Shown here one piece after another: positions 1-20,363 of a stretch of DNA of 64,000 bases. Every line of letters begins with the position of its first letter. Positions within the stretch are counted from its first letter, which is position 1. The DNA is from Microcebus murinus. Taxonomy: Eukaryota > Chordata > Mammalia > Primates > Cheirogaleidae. Under the pieces are notes generated by a model, which was not told the DNA's origin, did no database searches, and saw nothing but the letters and a program-made list of their open reading frames with translations. The stretch spans positions 12,138,501 through 12,202,500 of the forward strand of contig NC_134113.1 in assembly GCF_040939455.1 (NCBI RefSeq), given 5' to 3'. Position numbers and translations under genes: made by a program.

Positions 1-1404
1 AGGAGTGGTACCCCTGGCGCGCAATGAGTGCAGAGTGAGTTTGTGGCTTTTATATTCCTCCCCTGAGGCACGCACAGGGGAGAAATGGGGAGAAGCCAGT
101 CCAGGTGGGTGGCACCCCAGAGCAGGAGGAGATGAGAAGCCTGCACTGTGTTGGAGCCCAGAGGGGCAGAGGGTACCCCTGCTGGGAAGCGGGGTGGGGG
201 CAGATGAGGGGCTTCCCACAGATGGGCCTTAAAGGACGGGAGGGCAGCGAGGGTGGGGTGGTGGAGGTGGGCTGGGCTCAGTCCCGGTGACAGGGGGCCA
301 GTGGGGCTGGAGGAGCCACTCTGAGCATCCGAGGCTGGAGGACAGGGCAGGCAGGCTGGCGTCCCAGGCCACACCTGTTGACTCCAGGATTAGGATGCCG
401 AGTCCCCGCCAGCCTTCCTGCAGTGAACCCCTTGGGAGGAGGAGCCTTGCCGAGTCCACTGTATTTTTAGTTCCCTGTGCCTCTCCCCAGCCGCTACAAG
501 ACACCTCTCCCCGCCCCCGGCCCGGCCGCTTGGCTGGAGGCTCCGTGAGGACAGCTGGGGAGAAGGGGAGCCGTGGTCAGTATGACGGTCACTTAGGGGC
601 TGGAGAAGAGCTGCCGTGGGGGTGGGCTCAAGGGGCAGTCTGGAGCAAGCTTCGGGGTCCTGCTGCCCCGGCCCAGCCCCAGGCAGGTCCTGCAAACCCC
701 AGGCCCCAGCCCTGCTCTGAGTCCTGGCCTGGCGCTGGCCCAGGGGGAGGACCCTGCCAGGAAGTTGTGGGCTGAGCTGGGGGCGGGGGCCTGCGGGCAG
801 GAGGGAGGCACCGCCAAGCTGGCGTGCAGACGCTGCTTCCCAGGAGGAGGAAGGGGGCAGTCAAGCCCGAGAGGACCCCTGGCTTCGAGGAGCCAAAGCG
901 CTCTCTTTCTTTCCATCTTTGGTCCCCCTTGGGGAAGTCTTTAAGTATAATCTCCCAGACTCCTCTGGGGGAGCTGTTGGCTGCCCATGGGGTGGCCTAG
1001 ACTGGACTTTCTGCCCTCAGGGACAGTGGGGTTCGGTGCACGGCTGCCTGGAGGCTCAGACCTGTGCGGGTGGGTGCGTGCTGGGAGCCCTTGCTAGAGA
1101 GTTCCCTGTGTGAACGTGTGACCAGGGACTGGAGATGGCGGGGCCCAGCCTTCCACACCAGGCGGGGGCTCCTGCCTTGCCGTGCCCGGGGAGGGGCTCA
1201 GCGAAAGTCCCAGGGTGTGTAGTGTGGACAGGAAAGTCTCAGGTGAGCTGCTGCTTCTCTCGTGTGAGAGGCGGGGCTGGTCCTCTGCACCCCCACGGAG
1301 CCAGCAGAGGCAGGACAAGGGACAGAGTGTGACAAGAAGGCATTTTTTGTTTCAATATAAAGAAGAGTTGTTACAGCCTTAGGTGAGCTCACCACTCCTA
1401 CGAG
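1..1404. other. MB upstream intergenic DNA, no gene
   Basis: GC-rich sequence without a recognisable gene; the open frames are short and overlap on both strands. The only motifs I noticed are an E-box CACCTG at 372-377 and a MEF2-like GTATTTTTAG at 461-470, within 100 bp of each other and about 5 kb upstream of MB. That pairing is common in muscle enhancers but too weak here to call one. Confidence 0.6.
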
Positions 1405-1690
1405 TATTCAAGCAGAAGCCAGATGACGGTCTGTAGGGAGAACTACATTTAGTGGGAAATTGGACAGCATACCATTGAAGGCCTCTTTTAGCTTCAAGAT
1501 GCTACGGGCCTGTAATTCTAGACTTCTCTGTCTCTAGCTTTCCAGGATTCTGGAATCTAGAACCCACGTTTCCTGCAGGGTAAAAGTTGAAGCCCTGGGC
1601 ACTGGAGAATTTGAATTCCAGGGTCTCAAGACTCCAGAATTTGAAGACTCGATTGTACAAGTCTCAGATTTTTGGATTCAAGGGGTTCTG
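1405..1690 (+). repeat. Possible ancient LINE (CR1/L3-type) 3' fragment
   Basis: The stretch has the general flow of an L3/CR1 3' end: 'agccagatgacggtctgt', then 'ttggacagcat', then degenerate 'gattctggaatctaga' units. Divergence is high and the family call is tentative. Confidence 0.3.
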
Positions 1691-1849
1691 TGACAAGAAA
1701 TGGAGACAGAGGGGGCAGAGGGCTGCCGTGGTGGAGTCCAGGTTTGCCCCTTTGGGTATCAAGCTGACCCGCCTGTGTGCGCGTGTGCGCGTGTGCTGAG
1801 TGTGCAAGGCTGCAGAACGCTTTGCACGCAGAGGCAGCCTGGCTTTCCT

Positions 1850-2165
1850 ATCACGTTCCCTGCCCCGGCCATAGCGAAGGCTGTCACGGGATAATAATAG
1901 CCCCCAAACAGAGCTGGCGACTGCAGGTAGCCATAGCAACCGTTAGGTAACGCTGCTCTGTTGTAGAGATGCGTAAGTACAAACAGATGTCGGTGCCTTC
2001 CCATTAGCTTAAATGGTAAAACTTAAAAGCCCCATCAACTTCAAAGCTACAGGTTTCCATGAGCACGCCAGCTAATGGGAGCGCCTGGCAAGCGGGTGAC
2101 AGCCGCCTATTAAACACTTCAGTGTCGGTAACGAGCTGATGAGATTTTAAATACTCAGGCTGTCC
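1850..2165. other. Repeat-free AT-rich block, candidate regulatory element
   Basis: This block matches no repeat I know and is much richer in A/T than its flanks. It holds a perfect RFX X-box (1927-1940) and several TAAT cores (cattagctt near 2003, ctaatggg near 2072). It sits about 3.4 kb upstream of the MB start codon. Function is inferred from motif content only. Confidence 0.35.
1927..1940. promoter_or_regulatory. RFX X-box motif
   Basis: GTAGCCATAGCAAC fits the X-box consensus GTNRCC-NN-RGYAAC at every fixed position, with the two half sites separated by AT. RFX-family factors bind such palindromes. Occupancy and target are unknown. Confidence 0.4.
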
Positions 2166-2210
2166 CCAGACACTGAGGAGGCTGGAGATGGGGGAAGAGC
2201 TGGGGATTCA

Positions 2211-2610
<400 letters not shown>

Positions 2611-3734
2611 TGCACGCACACCATGCACTGACCGCCAGCGCTGAGGACTTTATCAGAACCCGGTGCTGTTGATCTGACAGTGGCGTTGAGGACGTGCTCC
2701 GGGCCTTCCCCAGCACACAGGGCGGGTGGCCCGGAGCCAGGCCTGGCACAGCTCGCCGCCGCCTCCTTCTTCCTGCGCTCACCTCCCCACCCCACGCTTG
2801 CCCTCCAGCAAGTGACCGGCAGTATTGGCCGGAGCTGTGGAGGCCTGAGCCCCGGGCAGAGCCTCTCAGAGCCGCCCATCCTGCCAGCCGGGCCTGCGCA
2901 GCCCGGGCCCTCGGGATGGGGCTGCTGAACGAATGAAGGAACAACTGAAAGAATAAATGAATGAAATCCCCACGGCATTCTTAGCTACTCCTTTTCACTC
3001 CTGCACCTTCCACTGACAAGGCTTCGCACAGCATCCCGGGTTGCCTCCTGGGGTGGGCGTCAGGGAAGGGGCGCTGGGCGTGCAGCCTGCATGCCTCCGA
3101 CCCTGTTGGTCGTCGGGGGTCACCTGACCCAGCAAATAGGACCCTCGAGAGGAGACACGAGGGGTCGTGCGCAACCCTCATGCTCGGGGTTAGTTCAGCC
3201 AAAGCCTCACGGGAGGCTCACGGTGGCCCTGGAGTGGTACCTGCCTGGGCTCCCCGGGGACTTGGTGGAGGGTGTGCTGGACTCAAGGCTGCACTGGGAA
3301 CTCCAAGTTTAGGGATTCTTTGAATGGGGCTCTTTCTCTGGCCGCATGTCCTATTAGCTGGCCGATGCTCACCAAACGTCCCCGCTCGCATTCGGAAGAG
3401 TGATCTGATGGGTTCCCAGAACATGGCTGCCGGCACCTGCCCCACAGCAGGGCTGGGGCAGGGCGGTCGCCTTTACAAGGGCTGCGTGCGTGGGGCAGTC
3501 ATTACTGCCGTACCCAGGACAGACCCAGGACAGCCCAGACACTCGCTGTGCTTCCTGGGCCTCGTCTTCCCCCGCTGTAAAGTGGGTGCTGCCTGCTAGC
3601 TCCGGGCGTGTTGCGAAGGTCAGATGGACTCTTGCCAGGCAAGTGCTTTGCAAACTGCGAAGCCCTGTGCACATGGAAGGAAGGGCCTGTACATGCCTTG
3701 ATCTTAGCACTAGATAAACTGTACTGTATGTTTA
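2611..3734. other. Intergenic, no gene
   Basis: GC-rich sequence with a short AATGA-type tail near 2930-2962 (probably an old L2/MIR end) and a MIR-like stretch near 3540-3660. The open frames here lack any recognisable domain. Confidence 0.55.
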
Positions 3735-3848
3735 ATTCCTCTTACTTATCTCCCCAAGGAGACTGAGTTTCTTGAACACAGGGATGTGATTTTGTTGTTC
3801 TCAGCATGTAGCAGTGTCTGACACACAGTAGGTACTCTATGACTGGGA
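3735..3848 (+). repeat. L2 LINE 3' end
   Basis: The run 'cttgaacacagggatgtgatttt...gtgtctgacacacagtaggtactctatga' follows the L2 3' consensus (ends in GGCACATAGTAGGCGCTCAATAAAT then TGAATGAA). Its tail runs directly into the GGAT satellite. Confidence 0.6.
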
Positions 3849-4395
3849 TGATGGATGGATGGATGAACAGGTGGACAGAGGGAAGGATAGGTGGATGATG
3901 GATGGGCAGAGAGATAGATGAGTGAATGGATGGATGGATGGCTGATGGGTGGAGGGATGAGTGGATGGATGGATGACAGATGAATGATGGATGGACAGGT
4001 GAGTCAATGCATGGATGAGTTGATGGATGGATAGATGGATGAGAGATGGCTGATGGGTAGAGGGATGAGTGGATGGATGGATGACAGATGAATGATGGAT
4101 GGACAGGCGAGTCAATGCATGGATGAGTTGATGGATGGATGGATGGAGGATGAGAGATGGCTGATGGGTGGAGGGATGAGTGGATGGATGGATGACAGAT
4201 GAATGATGGATGGACAGGTGAGTCAATGCATGGATGAGTTGATGGATGGATGGGTGGATGGATGAGAGATGGCTGATGGGTGGAGGGATGAGTGGATGGA
4301 TGGATGACAGATGAATGATGGATGGACAGGTGAGTCGATGCATGGATGAGTTGATGGACGGAGGGGTGGTGGATGGGTGGACAGAGGGAGGGAGG
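3849..4395. repeat. GGAT-derived satellite with ~110-bp higher-order unit
   Basis: Degenerate (GGAT)n is organised into a longer unit. The marker GAGTCAATGC (or GAGTCGATGC) recurs at 4001, 4109, 4220 and 4332, giving periods of 108, 111 and 112 bp. Each unit contains 'gacagatgaatgatgg' and 'gagagatggctgatggg'. The stop-free minus-strand frames across it (histidine/proline/serine/isoleucine repeats) are artefacts of the repeat. Confidence 0.9.
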
Positions 4396-4454
4396 GACGT
4401 ATGGATGTAGATAATGCCAATCATCCTCCACGGGCCTCCCTTGTGAGGCCATCC

Positions 4455-4560
4455 ATCTTTTTACTCAACAAACATTTATTCAGTCCAAACTCGGTGCAGG
4501 GCACTGTGTGACGCCCAAGAGACACCCACATAAATAAAACAGAACCCCTGCCCTCATGAA
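4455..4560 (-). repeat. L2 LINE fragment
   Basis: 'actcaacaaacatttattca' followed by 'ggtgcagggcactgtgtga' and 'cccctgccctcatgaag' matches the reverse complement of the L2 3' end. Confidence 0.65.
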
Positions 4561-4574
4561 GAACAAGATAAGGT

Positions 4575-4800
4575 TTTCGGGAGCCTGGATGTGGAGCCTT
4601 GGCTTCCTGGGTTCAAGTCCCAGCTCCGCCATCCACTGGCTGTGTGCCTGTGGCAGCTCCCCTCACCCCCCAGTTACGTGGGGAGGCTGCCAGCATCCAT
4701 CGCATGGGGCCTTGGTGCATCGAGCACGTCACCAAATGCAAAGAGCCTGGGACGGGCCTGGTGCCCGGCAAAGCGGCAGTGAGCACCAGCCACTGTTAGT
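4575..4800 (+). repeat. MIR SINE
   Basis: The tRNA-derived head (GGTTCAAGTCC at 4610-4620) is followed by 'ctccgccatccactggctgtgtgcctgtggcagctcccctca', which matches the MIR core, and a degenerate tail. Confidence 0.65.
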
Positions 4801-5302
4801 ATCACACTAAGGGGGCGGCCGGCGTGGAAACGAGGAGATAGGGTGTGGGCAGGTAGGCAATGCGACGGGAACAGACTCCAATAATCGGAAGGAGGGAGCA
4901 ACGAACTGTGCCTTGAAGGAGAACGTCAAGCAAATCGTGCCGGAGGGCAATGTTTGAGCAGGGTCACAGGGCCCGGGGCTCTCGGAGAGGCAATGGGCTC
5001 TCTGGGTTCCCCCAGCCCCGCACGGGGCCACCCAGGCTCCTTCCCGCCGCTGCTGGCCAGGCGAAGGGCGCCTGGCACGACGGGTGGAAGGTGAGCGAGG
5101 AGAACGCTGAGGGCCAGGGCTGTCCCGGGCCAGCCGGCTGCCTGGTGCCCAAGCTTAGAAACATGACTGGTCCCTGCGGGGCGGCTGACCGCAGGCAGCG
5201 TTGGGTTTCAGGCTGCTGGCGCTGGCCTGGGCGATGCCCTTTCCGTCGGCTTAGGGGAGTCCAGACAGCGCCCAGCCTCCCCCCGGCTCGCCACGGACAC
5301 AA

Positions 5303-5364
5303 CCCCGCCCGCCCGTGGCCTGAGCTGTCCTGCCTCCCCACAATGGCACCTGCCCCAAAATAGC
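5303..5364 (+). promoter_or_regulatory. MB: MB proximal muscle promoter elements
   Basis: In order: a GC/CCAC-type box CCCCGCCCGCCC (5303-5314), an E-box CACCTG (5347-5352) and an A/T element CCCCAAAATAGC (5353-5364). The A/T element is the MEF2-type site of known mammalian myoglobin promoters and lies about 150 bp upstream of the inferred start of transcription. CCAC-box plus A/T-element cooperation in muscle is established for the human gene; applying it here rests on position and sequence. Confidence 0.7.
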
Positions 5365-5399
5365 TTCCCATGTGAGGGCTAGAGAAAGAAAAAGATTAG

Positions 5400-14492
<9,093 letters not shown>

Positions 14493-15025
14493 ACGCCTGC
14501 TGCCCCTCCCCCCTCCCGGGCCCTGGGCCCCAGGGAGGGGGCTGAGTCTCATGTAGCCACGTAGAGTTTGCTTTTGAGTGTCTGCTCAGTGTGCGAGAGG
14601 TGGGCAGGAGGGGCTGAGGGGCTGGGGGTGGGATGTTCAAGCTGGCTTCGCACACCTGGCATCGGGGCTCCCTGCGGAACGTTGTCACCCCGGGAACCGG
14701 GACACCGGGGGCCCTTTGTCACTGTGGCCTGCACTGTCTGGGTCACACTTCGTTCTCCTTTCCTCTAAATCCCAACTCAATTCCTTCCGGCCTCCAAACT
14801 GACTTTAACCCCAAAATCCAAGCCGTTAACTAAGCCCCAGCCATAATCATTCTCCGACCCATCACCCGCCGCTGAAAAGGCAGCAGAATGTCCCTTTGCA
14901 ATGAGGAGGAGAACTGGGCAGGGCAGGGCAGCCAGGGAAGCGTTCAGGTATCTGGAACATGCACGTGCCTTCTCAGGTATGGGGGTGACTCACCTGGTTC
15001 TAATAAAACACCCTGCAACGTCTCA
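14493..15025 (+). other. MB: MB 3' UTR
   Basis: About 530 nt from the stop to just past the poly(A) signal, in line with the length of human MB 3' UTR as I remember it. No coding potential seen. The 3' border is inferred. Confidence 0.8.
15002..15007 (+). terminator. MB: MB poly(A) signal AATAAA
   Basis: First canonical AATAAA after the stop, in the context TTCTAATAAAACACC; cleavage is expected near 15020. Confidence 0.85.
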
Positions 15026-16254
15026 GTCTCTGCCTGGCGTTTTTCAGCCCCTGGGAATGTGCGTGCAGAGGGGAGGAGGAGGAGAGGCAGGAGGGTGGAG
15101 GGGCAGGCACAGGGCAGGGCATGGAAATGGAAGGGCTCTGCCCTGGGCCTCGGGGACTGCCTGGCCTGGCGGGGAAGCAGGCAGGCCGCAGGCCCTCGTG
15201 CCCTGGGGCGATCGGTGCCAGGTGCACTGGGCCGTGGGAGCCCAGAGGAGACGGGAGAGGACCAGGGAGGAGATCATCGGTGTGGTTATCACAACCTCGG
15301 AGCATGCGAAGGTCACCCAGCTCGTAAGTGGCAGAGCTGGGACCCAAACTGTGGCCTGGGAGGTGGCAGCCGGGACTCCAGCGAGGCAGCCCACCAGCAG
15401 CAGGCGCTGACCTTCTGGCCACAGAGGAAGGACGGACACGTGGGGAATCACTTACAAGCACAGGCCGGGAGACGAGACCCATAGCTGCAAAGGCAGAGCA
15501 CGTGAGCAGCAGACACCTAAGTTTTGCCAGCAGGACCCAGAATAAAACGTGGGCACGTGACCGCAGCAGCCAGGGAGCAGGCTGGGGCCGAGGCCGTGGA
15601 AAGGGGCCCAGAGAAGGGCCCGGCGGGCTGGGCCAGCAGAACATGTCCAAGCCACGAAGGCCTAGAACACCAGCGTGACTCTGGGCGCCTTCTCTGGGAA
15701 GCCCCAGGTCTTAGGCACCATAAATCTCCGGTAGCTTCTAAGACAAGTGACCTTGTGCCTCCTGCCCTTGAATGTCTTGGGGGCCCAGCCCCCGCCGTAA
15801 TGACCTCACCCCCCTAAACCTCAGACTATGTCAAGGTCGCGACTGCTGAGAGGGCAGAGCTCGTCTGCTGCATGCAGACACGTCCCAAATCCTAACCCAC
15901 TGCTGCAGTGCTGGGGAAAAGCTTCAAAGGGGCGCCCCTCCCCCCACCGGGCTTGGGGGATTTTTATGCCCTGTGGAGAGCTGGGAGAGAAGAGGAGGGG
16001 ACTTCAGGGTCAGGGGGCCCTTTGATCTTGGAGCCTGGAGGAAAATGCCACACACTTAGATCGCGATTCACCTGAACACTCGGGCAGCGGGCACTTCTGT
16101 CCAGGCTGCGCGTGCAGGATTAACACTCTAACACGGAATGAGCCGTGTCCCTGCCTGCATGCAAGTGACACGCTAGTCAGGGAGACACATGTGCTCTGAT
16201 AATTAGATCAGGGCAGGATAAAATTAGGGCTTCAGAGGAGCCTCCGCTGCTTGT

Positions 16255-16305
16255 ATTCATCCAGCATCCATTCAACAAACATTTGTCAAGCACAGCAGGT
16301 TAAAA
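16255..16305 (-). repeat. L2 LINE fragment
   Basis: 'tccattcaacaaacatttgtcaagcac' is the reverse of the L2 3' tail. Confidence 0.55.
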
Positions 16306-17329
16306 AAAAAGTCTCAGTGTATCCTTTGGATGCCTGCAAAATGCAACTTATTTATTTATTTATTTTTGGCCTTCGATGACTCAACTGAATTGTGTTTTGA
16401 GTCCTCATTGTGCCTGGGGGGCAGATTACCTAATCTCAGTTTATTTGAGGTTTTTCCCTAGTTCCAACCTGGCTTTCGGCTAATTCCAAGGGGCTTGTTG
16501 CTGACTTGTTGCTGGTTGTTGCTGTCATCTGTCTCCAGTGGTGTCCTCAGGGCTGCTCCACCCCACTTGGTCCTCAGTCTTTGTTCCCCATCAAACCCTC
16601 TGCAAAGGAAATTCTATGGCTGCCCAAGGCTGTTTTTGTGTGGGGCCACTCTTTCCCTGGGACACCCTTGCCCCATGAGGGCTCTACCTGGGATGTGAGG
16701 CACAGATTTCCTTTGTGTTCAGACCCTACACACCTGTCTGAGCTTTTGCCACCTCCTCCAGGTCTTGGTGGGGCGTATGCAGGGCTGCCCTGTACAGTTG
16801 CATGGGTTGTGCACTCCACATAAATGCCTGGCCAGAGCAGATAGCAAGGGCTGTATCCAGTCTGTGCTCCAGTTGCCAAGCTGTGTACCCACAGGGGATA
16901 CCTTTTCCTAATCCACGCAAGGTGAGAGCTGGTGATGGCCCCAGGAAGGAAAGAGCCTCTTTCTCAGGGAACCACCACCATCTGCAATCTTATTGTTTCC
17001 TTTCAGTCCCCTTCCTTCCGACAGTTTCAGAAAATTATTTCCCACCCTGGGAAGCAGGGAAACTTCACGATTTCTCCAAATCTTTCATCTTTTCTGTATA
17101 TTCGTTCTGGTTCTCTTGGGGCCTAAGCTTTTGAATCTGCAAATCCAGGCTGGAGACTTGGGTTTTTTTTGGTTTTTTTTCTCGTTAGTTGTCACGTCTT
17201 TCCCTGGGGCTTGGGCACAGGAACACCTTGCTGTCTGAAGAAGAGGTAAAGACGAAAGGAAGAAAGAAAATCCTGGGGAAATGCAGGCTAATATTTTTAA
17301 ATATCATACTGCCGTGGCATTTGTGCTGC

Positions 17330-17460
17330 ATTAATTTAACAAATATTTACTGAGCAAATACTACGTGCCAGGCCCCAGGTGGGGACTTGTGGTCACAGCT
17401 GCGAGTAAGGCAGACAGGGTCTCTGCCCTCAAGAAGCCTCTGGGGTGTGGGAACGAAGAG
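17330..17460 (-). repeat. L2 LINE fragment
   Basis: 'aacaaatatttactgagcaaatactacgtgccaggc' then 'tctctgccctcaagaag' is the reverse-oriented L2 3' end. Confidence 0.8.
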
Positions 17461-17589
17461 GAAAGGAGCCCAAGCTAGGCCTCGGGGCCACGGGGGGATT
17501 GTGATAGGCAGAGAGCAGGGAAGAGAGTTGCAGGTGCAGAAATCGCATAAGGAGAGGCTTCCAAAATTAATTCGCTCAATGGCACACTG

Positions 17590-17700
17590 ATGCATTCATT
17601 GGCCAAGTATTTGCTGAGGCCTTTGATGTGCCAGGCACCGGGTTAGGCTCTGGGGCTCTGGGGGTGTAGACAGGCCCAGCCCCTGCCTCAGGAGACCCAC
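17590..17700 (-). repeat. L2 LINE fragment
   Basis: 'tgcattcattggccaagtatttgctgaggcctttgatgtgccaggcaccgggttaggctctggggctctggggg', the same family and orientation as the copy at 17330; the two may be a local duplication or pieces of one element. Confidence 0.75.
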
Positions 17701-18206
17701 GAGGCCCAGGGCTCTGGCGTAGGAAGGAGATGAGGCCGAATCCAGAGGAGCTGGGTGTGCGAATGGCGGTGGGAAGGCAGGCGCGGTGGCCTCAAGTGAC
17801 AGGGAGCCAGGAGCTGTGTTGTCAGGGTGTGCCACAGAAACCGAACCTACAGGGAGAGAGAGATTTTCTCTTCACATGCTGCCTTATCTCGTCTGTAATC
17901 CCTGCGTGGTGTTTTGGGACGGAGTCACACTATCCTCCACGACTCTCACGTATTTCCCACCCCTTTGCTATTCCAGGTAAGGATTTCCCTTATTTTCTTG
18001 CTTGCTCAGTTATACATTTAAGTTTTCTAAAATGCTTTTTGGAATGATCACGGTACTAGGAGTGCAGGGCATTGCATGGTATCTAGGCTGCGGCGCTTCC
18101 AGAAATGGAAGTCTTGGTGGCAATTTATAATCATGAATGTCTTTGTTTGTTTATCCGTTTTGCTTGTTTTTGTTTCTGTTTTTCCCATTGGGCAGAGAGG
18201 GCAGGC

Positions 18207-18780
18207 GTCCCCTCTGTCTGCCGGTCACTAGAGCCCAACGCCGTGCCTGTCGTAGAAGCTCGACTAGCGGTGGCCGAGCACACGGGACACGGCACTACAC
18301 ACGCGGATAGAAAAGCACGTTGGAAACCCGAGAGCATTTTAACAATTAAGTGATTCAGGACGTACCAGTCGGGCCCCGGCTCTAAACGCCCGATCCCCAA
18401 AACTGAGCTCCGTGTATGAGTGTGGATCTGTGTGGATCCACGTGCGTGTGCCCGTGGAGATGCCGCGTGTGTGGGTTGGTGCGTGTGCATCCGCGTGTGC
18501 GGGCGTCGTCCGCCTCCTTCGCTGTCGGGTCCGGTCCCGGCCTCCTGCCCACGTTACCTGCCCTCCGACCTCCACTCGGGCCACCCTCTAGGACGGCGGG
18601 TGCCTGGGGCTGGGCTCTCGGGGCGGGGCCAGGGTGAGGCGCTGGAGAGGACGGGAAGAACCGGAGTCTGGGATACCCGAGGGGGCAGAAGTGAGGAACT
18701 GAGCAGCCGCCGTGTGGCGACTCACTGGAGCACCAGAGGCGCAGACCGTTAGCTGAGCAGCGTCAGGGTGTCGGGTGACA
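18207..18780. promoter_or_regulatory. CpG island without an assigned gene
   Basis: By eye I count about 54 CpG dinucleotides in roughly 570 bp, far above the surrounding DNA, about 3.2 kb past the MB poly(A) site. The left edge is a T-rich tract ending in 'cccattgggcag', which resembles a splice acceptor. No open frame in it is recognisable. It could be an unannotated promoter, an enhancer, or a GC-biased patch. Confidence 0.5.
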
Positions 18781-18867
18781 GCAGGAAAATGACGGGACAG
18801 GCACAGTAAAGTGCCGGGTACCCCTCCCCCATGTGCACGTTCGCCATTTTATTGGCAATTTTTCGGG

Positions 18868-19158
<291 letters not shown>

Positions 19159-20033
19159 CGTAATTTCAATGGCATCTTACATTTTACATTTCATTGTGAG
19201 CACGCTCTGTCTCTCTCTCACACACTGCCCATTCACCTGGGCTCCCAAACAAGTGGAAGGCACATCTTTTTTTAAAAATAGCCACGAAACCTTCACCTTC
19301 TCTTGACTCACGTCAAACCCGTTGCTTTTGTCCGACTGTGGCTTACCCACGAATATAAAAACTCTTCCCGAGCTGGCGTTTTACACAGACATAGGAACAA
19401 AAATGCTGAACCTGTTCACACATTCGAGGAGCAGAGTCTTTGCGGAGAACATCTCCTCTCACCAGAGGACGTCGGCCCCTCCAGGAAGCCAACGTCCTGT
19501 CTGAGGCTCGGGCTCCCCATGCTTGGGCGGGTGGCCCTTCCCCGGCGGTGGCACCTGCAGATCTGAGCCACCTCCTCGAACGCTTTCCCATGACGTATCA
19601 GAGTCAAAACCCCAACGGGGCCAGCCCTCCCCAAACGCTTTAGAGAGCGGGCAGGATTTTGTGGACCCAGAGAATTGTGCATTGGGGACGCGGCGTTCAA
19701 GGCTTTGAGCAGTGCAACCAAGAGCCCCCGACAGACAGGCGGGAGGGGCAGGCCTGGGGAGGCCGGGCCGGCGTCTCTGCATCACCAGGAGTGGCGGCAC
19801 CCTCAGCCCAGGTGTCTGCCCGGCCTCTGCACCGTGTCTCGTGAGAAACGAGCCGAGCGGGCTACTCCGCTGGAACAGCCTTGCCGAAACCACCAGCCGG
19901 GACTGGCGGCTGGCAGAGGGGCTCACATTCCGGTGTTTGTGAGAGTGTTTTATCCTGGTGATGGGGGTGTTGATGCTTGGTGTGAGGAGGGGACAGCCAG
20001 GGATGAGGAGGGCCCAGCACACTCTAAATGTCT
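19159..20033. other. Intergenic, no gene
   Basis: No repeat or gene recognised. Moderately CpG-rich from about 19430. Open frames overlap on both strands and none has a recognisable domain. Confidence 0.5.
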
Positions 20034-20037
20034 TTAA

Positions 20038-20280
20038 CCCTTTGCACTCAGATGTCGAGTGTGACTCGACACGGTGAGCAAACATGATAGAGATTAAAAT
20101 TACTCTTTGAATGTATCAATAATTTGAAATATAAAAAAAAATCCGAATAAATAAGTTTGTATGAAAAGAAACTCCAGTTTTTGTATTCTGCTGCCGCGCT
20201 TTGTAAAATCTGGGGTATTTAAAAAATTAAATCCCGAATAGAATAAAGGAATCCAGAAAAAAGCAAGCTAGTGCAAAGGG
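20038..20280. mobile_element. Non-autonomous piggyBac-type MITE (243 bp)
   Basis: The termini are a perfect 11-bp inverted repeat: CCCTTTGCACT (20038-20048) and AGTGCAAAGGG (20270-20280). The left flank is TTAA (20034-20037) and the right flank CTAA (20281-20284), a TTAA duplication with one change. A CCC start and TTAA target are diagnostic of piggyBac transposons. The interior is AT-rich, has no transposase frame, and holds a perfect hairpin: TGTCGAGT (20053-20060), GTG, ACTCGACA (20064-20071). It must have been moved in trans. Confidence 0.8.
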
Positions 20281-20327
20281 CTAATATACTCCAATCTATT
20301 CATTCTCTCAACAGCCCTACCAGGTAA

Positions 20328-20362
20328 GTGGTACCACCACCACCACCACCATCATCATCATC
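20328..20362. repeat. (CAC)n/(CAT)n microsatellite
   Basis: 'accaccaccaccaccacc' runs into 'atcatcatcatc', immediately left of an LTR-like repeat. Confidence 0.85.
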
Positions 20363-20363
20363 G

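Larger units (their letters stand above)
15026..18206. other. Intergenic downstream of MB
   Basis: No gene recognised. Contents: MIR-like sequence near 15285-15350, L2 pieces listed separately, a T-rich double run (ggtttttttt twice) near 17160-17180, and an unassigned stretch at 16480-17150. Confidence 0.6.

Noticed and set aside
360..480. Muscle enhancer (E-box plus MEF2-like site)
   Set aside because: Two short degenerate motifs are expected by chance at this spacing; kept only as a note.
3742..4452. 236-codon His/Pro/Ser/Ile-rich frame
   Set aside because: Translation of the GGAT satellite; several minus frames are open for the same reason.
4608..4640. tRNA-like B box GGTTCAAGTCC
   Set aside because: Part of a MIR, a tRNA-derived SINE; no cloverleaf can be drawn around it.
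17970..17990. Possible splice donor TTCCAG|GTAAGG
   Set aside because: Isolated donor-like sequence without an open exon or paired acceptor.
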